A DNA stretch of 15,662 bases, taken from assembly GCA_003024985.2 (NCBI GenBank), contig PXIH01S0023139.1. One strand, 5' to 3'. Source of the DNA: Euperipatoides rowelli. Taxonomy: Eukaryota > Onychophora > Udeonychophora > Euonychophora > Peripatopsidae. Position numbers and translations under genes: made by a program. Each line of letters starts with the position of its first letter. The first letter of the stretch is position 1. This document shows, piece after piece, positions 10,301 to 15,662 of this stretch. The notes below the pieces were generated by a model. That model was not told the DNA's origin. It did not search any database and was given only the letters and a program-made list of their open reading frames with translations.

Positions 10301-12678
10301 TCACTCTTTGGTTTAAATTAGTTCACAAGTTTAACTGGGATACAACCCCAGACAGAACATTCACTGTAAATGTAATCAGGATGTCCCATTTGATAGAAAT
10401 TGATTCTCAAGTTCAATATAGAATAAAATATCAGACAGAATATCTAAATATATTTATTATATCACCCACCGACCCCTTTAGTCCAATATGATGTGATTAA
10501 AATTGGTTACAGGTTTAATAGAAACACAATATAAGACATATCAGGGGTTGAATTCCACCAATTTTTTAAGTAGCCAGGTCGGGCTACTGCCATATGAAAT
10601 TTGTTAGCCCACAGAACATTTTGGTAGCCCGACTAACGGGATATCTGGGAATTTAATTTAAACAGCAGCCAAACTTAAAAATTTAATCAAATTTTCTTAC
10701 TAGCCTCCAGTGAAATATCAATAGATTAAATTAATAGAATTTAAAGACATAAGAAAAATAATTTAATTTCTTAATTAGGCTAATTTGGTACCTTACTATA
10801 ATTTATATGTTTAAAAAAACAATATTAGGATTAGCAACAGTGGCAGTATATTTCTAGCTCGTTGGGCTATCACAATATTTTTTCAAAAAAATAAATGGAG
10901 GACCAACAGAGGAAACAAGCTTTTGTGGAGACAAAATAAGATTTAAACAACATATATACAGCCTAGTGAATTTTTAAAATATATTATTTTTAATAAATTA
11001 TGAGATAGCTCTTCGGTGGCGTGTAAAAATTTTAATCACAATGTCAAGACTAACTTATTCTAGTTAAGTAGCTTATATTGTTACAATTATTTTATTATAA
11101 GTAAAACCCCTCTAGTCCGAATTAATTGGGACCAAGAACTGTTTGGACTGTCGAGTTGTTCGGATTTTACAGAATTTCTATATAATCCATTAAAAAAAAA
11201 AATTAGCAGCTATTGGTAGGTCTGAGATCCAGACAGTATGCTAGCATCTGGATCTCAGACCTGCCATTAGACGATTAAATTTTTTTATTTATTTTCGGAT
11301 TGGAGAGGTTCGAACTGGTGGTGTTTTACTGTGTATATTTATATATTGTTAAATAATTTATCGTTAATTTTAACAAGCAATTTTTTTTTTTAAAATAAAT
11401 GTCTAATTTTAGTAGCCAAGCCGGGCTACTATTGTTAATAATATGGTAGCCCAAATTTTTTTTGGTACTGTAGATATGGGCTACCGGCTACCATGAAATT
11501 TGAGCCCTGCATAGTATGTAAACATAGCCTACTCATTTTTAGCACCCAAAAGCCCTCTGTCAAGTTTGGTTGAAATCAATTCCAAAGATTTAAATTTATA
11601 AACATAATCATTTGCAAGCATGCAATTTTAATTAAGCTTAATGTAATAAATTTAGTATGATATGTACTGTAGATAGGAAAATCAACAAATGCACAACACA
11701 CCTAATTATTTTAACCACTTTTTTTCTTCTTCTAATAACAATTTATTATAAAGAAAAAAAGTGATTACTACAGTAGCCTATATACACATTTTTCTCTAAT
11801 AACCTTTTTTATCAGTGTGGTCATTTTAATTGAATATTGATTTTTTTTTTCAATCTGTCCTGTTGCCTTCTTCTGATATATCGTAGAATACATATGAACT
11901 GTGTGTTATAATGAGCGCTCATGCTTCCACTGTGACAGGACAACGTTGGGGTAAGCACTCATTATGATCAATAAAATGAAAAGATATTAATCCTAGCAGT
12001 TTGAATAAATACTTGTGATATGGTATTTATTTTGCAGTCCAAGTTGGACAAAAGCAATAACAACATTACAGCTAAGGTAAGAAATAAACATTTGCTTACC
12101 TAGTAGGACAAGTACATCAACAAAATGCATGCTCAAACCCAACCATTAAAACAGGATACTGGTAAAAAAAAACGGAATAGGGGTGACCGATTTTATGAAG
12201 ACAAGTGTTTTACAGTAGCGGGAATAATTCCCCCAGCTCGATGTTAAAGATGATAAATGACACTAAATTATATCAAGCGACTGATATTAAGTCAAGATGT
12301 CATAAATAAACAAATACAGGGCTTCACCTCCACATGTTGACTTTACAATAAAGAAAAATAGCTGATAATCACTGGAGAAACAATCAATAAACAGATTTGT
12401 TAGAGTGTAAACCAAAATCGTTAAAGAAATAGCCTATATGAACAATAAAAATGTCTGTTTATGTGTGCATGTACTGTATTTATAAAGCTGCTGAGAATAA
12501 AATAAAATAAATAGCAAACTGTAAATATCTTGCAAACAACTTATATTTTAAATAGTCACCTTAGTGCCAGATTTATTTGCTGGGCTAATACACCACCAAA
12601 AAACAAGAGCAGTAACAACACCAAACAAAATAGTAGAAATTATTAATAACTGCACTTGTTCACTTTGAATATCAAGAT
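4277..12678 (-). CDS. TYW1: TYW1 (tRNA 4-demethylwyosine synthase), partial gene, five internal exons
   Basis: TYW1 converts N1-methylguanosine at position 37 of tRNA-Phe to 4-demethylwyosine, using a C-terminal radical-SAM domain and an N-terminal FMN-binding flavodoxin-like domain. Five exons at 12560-12678, 9255-9404, 8938-9039, 6713-6907 and 4277-4376 join in frame (phases 1-0-0-0-0-1) into about 221 residues. In order they give a hydrophobic anchor, a linker, and the three FMN-binding loops (FYATQSGHSK, TYTDGLPP, FGLGNSVY). The segment from SVCIFIVSTYTDGL through KGLHYAVFGLGNS and VAKNLDIWLKKL follows the animal TYW1 pattern closely, better than cytochrome P450 reductase or methionine synthase reductase as I recall them. 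The start exon and the radical-SAM exons are not in the window. Introns are about 3155, 215, 2030 and 2336 bp, and the intron after the last visible exon is at least 4.2 kb. No break was seen in the exons, so the gene looks functional. Confidence 0.92.
4377..6712. other. TYW1 intron, very A/T-rich
   Basis: This intron of about 2.3 kb lies between two identified TYW1 exons. It is dominated by A/T runs and contains a degenerate tandem array at 5379-5620. No open frame of note and no transposon domain were seen. Confidence 0.7.
5379..5620. repeat. Degenerate tandem array with CAATTATAAAAA core
   Basis: The core ACCAATTATAAAAA or GACAATTATAAAAA recurs seven times, starting near 5379, 5438, 5481, 5521, 5557, 5589 and 5606. 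Spacers of about 17-60 bases share pieces such as ATATCTAAA and AGAC-CTCAT. Spacing shortens towards the 3' side. This looks like an old minisatellite that has lost and gained sequence between units. Confidence 0.65.
6713..6907 (-). CDS. TYW1: TYW1 exon: core of the flavodoxin-like domain
   Basis: This 65-codon exon is the most diagnostic part of the gene. It runs from AANRSVCIFIVSTYTDGLPP to KGLHYAVFGLGNSVYKDNYN and ends in R. It holds the second FMN loop (TYTDGLPP, 6848-6871) and the third (FGLGNSVY, 6731-6754), with the WLEEA-DFR helix between them that marks TYW1 among flavodoxin-like proteins. The true exon starts 15 bases upstream of the first in-frame ATG: the acceptor is attttag|GCTGCC and the donor AGA|gtaagt, a near-perfect consensus, both phase 0. 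The open frame reads on past the donor for about ten residues with no homology; those are intronic. Confidence 0.95.
6908..8937. other. TYW1 intron with G-rich run
   Basis: This intron of about 2.0 kb separates two TYW1 exons. It includes a 12-G run at 8027-8038 followed by AGGGGG, which could in principle fold as a G-quadruplex. It also includes a short patch of lower A/T content at 7515-7560 and 7620-7740, and a 97-codon minus-strand open frame at 8431-8724 without family features, taken as chance. Confidence 0.65.
8938..9039 (-). CDS. TYW1: TYW1 exon: first helix and second strand of the flavodoxin-like domain
   Basis: Thirty-four codons run from HFAEFLCKVLKEVEIEFLLY through DLQSYDPEDNLADE. 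This is the helix after the FMN phosphate loop and the following strand. The stretch DLQSYDPEDNLADE aligns with NLKEYDPDDHLIEE of human TYW1, including the YDP-D pattern typical of this subfamily. The acceptor is ttcacag|CAT and the donor GAG|gtatgc, both phase 0. The intron begins with a run of 18 T on the coding strand (A on the given strand, 8902-8919) only 18 bases after the donor, which may make sequencing or splicing here unreliable. Confidence 0.92.
9255..9404 (-). CDS. TYW1: TYW1 exon: Cys-rich linker and FMN phosphate-binding loop
   Basis: The exon has fifty in-frame codons, from EVATVENLTP at the start to FYATQSGHSK at the end. The last ten residues form the first flavodoxin loop, which binds the FMN phosphate (FYGSQTGTAK in human TYW1), preceded by a beta-strand (QIKV). 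The first 36 residues are a linker between membrane anchor and flavodoxin fold and contain four cysteines (residues 14, 21, 26 and 28). The acceptor is ttttag|GAAG and the donor is AAA|gtaaaa, both phase 0. Only 215 bp of intron separate it from the next exon. The linker is not conserved in the family as far as I know, so its reading depends on the open frame and the matching splice phases. Confidence 0.88.
9405..10541. other. TYW1 intron, 3' part (gene sense)
   Basis: This is non-coding A/T-rich sequence with open plus-strand frames at 9615-9875, 9904-10101 and 10294-10491 that have no recognisable domain and A/T-driven composition. The patch 10205-10420 is less A/T-rich and could be an eroded repeat, but no family could be named. 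Position 10192 is an undetermined base. Confidence 0.5.
10569..10588. repeat. Subterminal hairpin, left copy
   Basis: AGTAGCCAGGTCGGGCTACT folds as a 7-bp stem (AGTAGCC/GGCTACT) with a 6-nt loop. The same 20-mer with two loop changes occurs at 11411-11430. Extra TAGCCC words follow at about 10614 and 10624. Confidence 0.8.
11100..11330. mobile_element. Foldback MITE with pogo/Tigger-like ends, nested in the hAT-like element
   Basis: The left end GTAAAACCCCTCTAGTCCGAA (11101) and the inverted right end GTAAAACACCACCAGTTCGAA (ending 11329) agree at 17 of 21 positions, a terminal type I associate with pogo/Tigger-derived MITEs. The centre holds a long inverted repeat whose core arms at 11215-11234 and 11246-11265 match at 18 of 20. 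The 231-bp element has no coding capacity. A clear TA duplication cannot be fixed, although the left flank ends TTATA and the right flank has GTATA nearby. Confidence 0.6.
11215..11265. repeat. Central inverted repeat of the foldback element
   Basis: GGTAGGTCTGAGATCCAGAC and its inverted copy (11246-11265) are separated by 11 bases. Pairing extends weakly outwards through the A-run near 11192 and the T-run near 11280, so most of the element could form one stem. Confidence 0.85.
11411..11430. repeat. Subterminal hairpin, right copy
   Basis: AGTAGCCAAGCCGGGCTACT is identical to the left copy at 18 of 20 positions, with the stem fully kept. It is followed by GGTAGCCCA and GGGCTACCGGCTACC before the presumed terminus. 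Confidence 0.8.
11510..12559. other. TYW1 intron, 5' part (gene sense)
   Basis: This is A/T-rich non-coding sequence. Near 11911-11967 an ATAATGAG word and its inverted copy flank a less A/T-rich patch. No exon or transposon domain was recognised. Confidence 0.5.
12560..12678 (-). CDS. TYW1: TYW1 exon encoding the N-terminal membrane anchor
   Basis: This exon reads LDIQSEQVQLLIISTILFGV and continues through a second hydrophobic stretch containing FWWCISP, ending in NKSGTK (39 full codons after a split first codon). About 22 hydrophobic residues in a row, from VQLLII to WWCI, form one predicted transmembrane helix. Animal TYW1 proteins also carry a hydrophobic N-terminal segment ahead of the flavodoxin domain, so the position fits. 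The acceptor is tacttttcag, preceded on the minus strand by a T-rich tract. The donor is AAG|gtgact, a GT donor with a weaker consensus. The exon enters in phase 1 and leaves in phase 0, matching the next exon. An open frame overlaps it in another register (12643-12846) but carries no homology. Assignment rests on position, splice phase and hydrophobicity rather than residue identity, so it is less certain than the downstream exons. Confidence 0.72.
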
Positions 12679-13740
12679 CTGAAAAGTAAAAAAAAAAAAA
12701 AGGTAGAACTTAAACATTAAAAAATATAAACATATTTTTAATAAGTCTAGCCTAGATATCTTATTGTAGGTGAAATTCCTAAAACATTTAAAATTCACAT
12801 GAAATAGATTTATTTTTTTATCATTTATTTTAAAAAAAAAATCCAAAAAAAAAAAATTTCACTTGGTTAAAAAAATTAAAAATTAAATTAGTAAATTTAA
12901 CTCCTCCCTCTGAAATTGGTATAACGTCCACTAGAGAGAGCTTATTTCAAGAATTAGAGAAGTCTTTTTTTTTTAATAATAAAAATATGAGGTTATTTAC
13001 GAGTACAAGATTTGTTCGAGTTCAGAATGGTGCCCAATCCTAATAAGATCTAAGTGTGTCTTGTACATTTTTTATTTTCACGACTTTGTGCCTACTTTTT
13101 TTGTTTTTCACACCTAGAAATTCATTTATGGGGAGAGAGAGGATCCTGAATATTGTTTGCTGAAATTTTTAGCTATTATGAAAATGTTTAAAAATAACAA
13201 AAGTTATGTTAATAACTGGCTTACCATAGAATGCCGATCAAGTGTGCATGCACCCTTATCACAATCGTTTGGGGGAGAAAAGGGGGCTGGTGTCCTTATA
13301 CGACACAATGGTAGTTAACCTTAGATTTAACACAATGTACTTGAAAACATCCCAGGAACACTTGTTTGGCTAGAATCAATTAATGACCGTTTTTTAAAAT
13401 GGTGCTCTGATTTTGGTTATATGTTAACACTCTGCTGAATCTTAGATGAAGTTAGAACTAGAGGGGGTGGGGGTGCTGTTGCATGGCACAGATGGATTTC
13501 CTTCAGAGTGATAAAAAAGTTTGTGTGTGGTGACGGTGTGCTTGTTTGACGATGGTGCACTTAACTTTGTTTGAGAAACGGGTGGCACACTTATTTGTGG
13601 GGTGACCTATGACAGCATTATATGGTATTTCACGCCAAATCATCTTGGGTAGTGTGCCCTTAAGTCTGGGATTTTTCTCCTATTTGTTTTCTATGTATAG
13701 TAAGTATGAGATATGACGATAGCAATTTTTTTCAGATTTT
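12679..13740. other. Upstream region of the TYW1 anchor exon
   Basis: This should include at least part of the first TYW1 intron and perhaps the first exon. No minus-strand ATG followed by a phase-1 donor gave a convincing exon. The part at 13215-13640 is clearly less A/T-rich (runs such as GGGGGAGAAAAGGGGGC and GAGGGGGTGGGGG) but carries no long open frame on either strand. A promoter or an eroded transposon are both possible. Confidence 0.4.
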
Positions 13741-13857
13741 TATATATATCAAACAATGACGAGGAAATATTTGAAAATCATACGTTTCATACATTATGGG
13801 GATAATTTATCCATGAATAAGAGAAAACAGGACAAATTTAGTAAAGTAACTCAACAT
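13741..13857 (+). pseudogene. piggyBac-transposase-like fragment
   Basis: In the frame of the ATG at 13756 the plus strand reads MTRKYLKIIRFIHYGDN, then about ten residues, then QDKFSKV. This follows the pattern M[ST]R..[RF]..I.RF.H..DN....DK..K. found in the N-terminal part of piggyBac transposases, just before the first catalytic Asp region. Nothing before or after it continues the family: no catalytic aspartates or C-terminal Cys-rich domain are seen. The frame stops at 13885-13887. It is a short dead relic; with only about 35 residues the family call is moderate. Confidence 0.5.
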
Positions 13858-14215
13858 GTATCTACAAAAACGCACACAGTGGTGTAATCAAGTTCAATTA
13901 TCTGCTAATATAAATGAAGTAAATTTTAATAGACCTAGGGTATTTCTATTTGAAGAAGTTTTAAATGATAAACTTCTTATTACTTGAAGTCTTTGATACA
14001 AAAATTAAGGCCATGGTAGATACTGGAGCCCAGTTTAGTTTAATTAGTACTGTATTTTTAAACAACAATGATGAATTAATTGAGAATAGAAGTGTTTAAT
14101 TGACTTCAAAGCAGTTCACACTGTTGTCCTGGTAGTTCATTCCTCAAAAGTATTTGCATGACTGACTTTTCAAAACATGGTTGCTATGCTCTTCTCATAG
14201 GTGATGACATGTTTT
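13856..14215 (+). pseudogene. Retroelement aspartic protease remnant, unrelated to the gypsy copy
   Basis: The plus strand carries a split retropepsin. One frame (13856-13987) ends in FEEVLNDKLLIT before a TGA. A second frame continues with EVFDTKIKAMVDTGAQFSLI, including the catalytic D-T-G-A (14019-14030), and stops at a TAA near 14098. A third frame (from the ATG at 14158) gives HGCYALLIGDDM (ending about 14211), which fits the hydrophobic-hydrophobic-G-x-D element near the end of retropepsins. At least two frame changes and several stops make it non-functional. It is on the opposite strand to the gypsy element and its sequence differs, so it is another retroelement family; the family was not identified. 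Confidence 0.72.
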
Positions 14216-14610
14216 AAGGTACAATGCTATTAGCGATGTGACTATGCGTGAGTTTAGCTTAGAGTTGGATGTTTACAAAACAGCTAATTCAATAATTTAG
14301 GAATTTAATGAATTTGCACGTGTAGCAGTAGATACGCTCAGGCTGAATGGAGAAGAAAATTATTTTAATGATGAAATTTATAAATTTTTGAGAAATAAAA
14401 CACTTATAATCAATTAAATAAATTTAGTAAGATACTTGTCAATATCATATCGATATTTGTCAATAATAGTAAAATTCTTATTGAAAACGTGGGCAAAATG
14501 ACAGGGGCCACAATTCCACCATATGAACCTACTGTTAAGTTCATAAATAATGGAGTGATAGGCTATATAATGGCAATACCGACTGCCACATTCTATTTAT
14601 AAACCATTGA
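14216..14610 (+). pseudogene. Protease-RT linker remnant of the same retroelement
   Basis: Downstream of the protease, open pieces in changing frames continue the reading: REFSLELDVYKTANSII at about 14251-14298, EFARVAVDTLRLNGEENYF near 14310-14365, and KILIENVGKMTGATIPPYEP from about 14472, whose frame runs to the TAA near 14600. The G-x-x-T-x-x-PP-Y pattern resembles the segment between protease and reverse transcriptase in LTR retroelements (V.....IPP.S...V). No RT motif was found after it, so the remnant ends here or has decayed beyond recognition. Confidence 0.5.
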
Positions 14611-15662
14611 GAATTTTTTTTTACGATTATGAACGAGCGGGAATTATTAGGAAATCGACCTCATTTATCATCAGTAGCCACTGAGTTGTAATCACAAATT
14701 ATTATTATTCGATGGCTTAAAATCTGAGCTTATAAATGTTAATCATTTTTATTTTAAAAAAAAATGTCAGATCTAGGAGAAATAAAAAAAAAACAAGGTA
14801 AAAATTCACTCACACACGGAGATTTGATGCGCTAATAAGCTTTTCTTGTGATACATTTTATTTTAAAAAAACTCTCTGCAAGATAAGCTGAAATTCTTCA
14901 ATCATTGACTATTTCTCAACTATTTTTTCCCTTTATTCCAGTGCATTCATTTGTAAATTATTTTTAAACCAACTTCTAATATTTAAAAATAAAAACAAAA
15001 GACAATCGTAAAACATCTTTTTTTTTTTACAAAATTTAATATACCAGTACGAGTAAATCTTAAAAGTTTCCACCCAGAAATGAATTTTAATTGAATTCTT
15101 GTTAGGCTAGATATCATTCTGCAGCTGCAAGTGTGCTCTAAAGTATAATTATTGGTCATTTCTAAATTAGACAATTTAATTAGTTTATAGTATTACAACT
15201 TTTTTTTTTTTTAGAAGAGAAGTTCATCCAACTAATAAGTTTAAATGAGGCTGTGAAATTTTAAACGTTTATTACTTTGACAGTACAGTACATTAAACGT
15301 TTAGCCGACTCATCCCTATGTGGCATGATTGTAAACTTTTGCCAACAAATTGATGGAATTAATGTTTAGAATTTCAGACTAACAAAAATATATTTTTCTT
15401 TTGAACTAAAAATAATTTATTACAAAATATTAATAAATTTGAAGTTTGAAAATATACTTAAATTTACAATTGGTTAGAAATTGACTCTCTGTGATTTATC
15501 TTGACAATTTAGATGATCTCATCTAAATCTTTACGAACATTGTAAAAAGTTGACAGCAAAAATAAAAATGGACATGATCAAAAACTTTTATTTATTAATT
15601 ATTAATATATACAGTATATACTATACTTACAGTATATTCAAACTATTTTAGATTATGAATCT
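14611..15662. other. A/T-rich non-coding DNA
   Basis: No gene was recognised. An open minus-strand frame of 63 codons (14983-15174) has no features. The stretch ends with two TACAGTATAT words in an alternating TA-rich context (15609-15640). TYW1 upstream exon or promoter sequence could lie here but cannot be shown. Confidence 0.4.

Larger units (their letters stand above)
10542..11509. mobile_element. Candidate hAT-like non-autonomous element
   Basis: The left end CAGGGGTTGAATTCCA (10542) and the inverted right end CAGGGCTCAAATTTCA (ending 11509) match at 12 of 16 positions and begin CAGGG, as many hAT termini do. Both subterminal regions hold the same 20-base hairpin and several TAGCCC/GGGCTA words, as expected of hAT subterminal repeats. 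No transposase coding is visible inside, so mobility would need a partner. The flanking 8-mers (agacatat and catagtat) are not a good target-site duplication, which weakens the call. Confidence 0.5.

Noticed and set aside
9615-10491. Three plus-strand frames of 65-86 codons
   Set aside because: They are A/T-driven composition rich in Asn, Ile, Lys and Phe with no motif, and they sit inside an intron of the opposite strand.
11911-11967. Possible tRNA or structured RNA (inverted ATAATGAG arms)
   Set aside because: Only 8 bp pair across a large loop, with no tRNA box A/B pattern.
12643-12846. Minus-strand frame of 67 codons overlapping the anchor exon
   Set aside because: It reads the exon in the wrong register and consists mostly of poly-Phe/Lys from A/T runs.
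12930-13250. Candidate first TYW1 exons (minus-strand ATGs at about 13061 and 13245)
   Set aside because: They run into stops or give donors in the wrong phase for the anchor exon.

Overview
The window is AT-rich, intron-rich DNA from an animal nuclear genome, most likely an invertebrate. Its coding sequence is split into short exons with GT..AG borders, it carries decayed transposons, and long stretches are low-complexity A/T. It has no bacterial operon structure. The species cannot be fixed from sequence alone.

The one host gene that can be recognised is TYW1, the tRNA wybutosine-synthesizing (4-demethylwyosine synthase) enzyme, on the minus strand. Five consecutive internal exons can be read with clean splice sites and compatible phases: 12560-12678 (transmembrane anchor), 9255-9404 (linker plus first FMN loop), 8938-9039, 6713-6907 (remaining FMN loops) and 4277-4376 (end of the flavodoxin-like domain). 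Together they encode about 221 residues. The first exon with the start codon was not found. The radical-SAM half lies beyond position 1, so the gene is partial here. Only the 6713-6907 exon is visible as a sizeable open frame; the others were found by reading the minus strand for homology and splice signals.

Inside the intron after the last visible exon lies a decayed Ty3/gypsy-type LTR retrotransposon in the same orientation as TYW1 (about 1340-3299, perhaps with LTR or leader to about 3540). It has gag, two CCHC knuckles, an aspartic protease and the N-terminal part of reverse transcriptase. It is broken by three frame changes and one stop codon, and is cut off before RNase H and integrase. 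The large TYW1 intron at 9405-12559 holds a candidate hAT-like non-autonomous element (10542-11509) with a second, pogo-like foldback element nested inside it (11100-11330).

Upstream of the TYW1 exons, on the plus strand (about 13740-14600), lie a short piggyBac-transposase-like fragment and, directly after it, remnants of an unrelated retroelement aspartic protease and protease-RT linker. The rest is A/T-rich non-coding DNA with microsatellites, homopolymers, a degenerate tandem array (5379-5620) and a clear excess of a few short words (TACTGTA/TACAGTA, TAGGCTA/TAGCCTA). I found no RNA gene, CRISPR array or novel multi-gene system.
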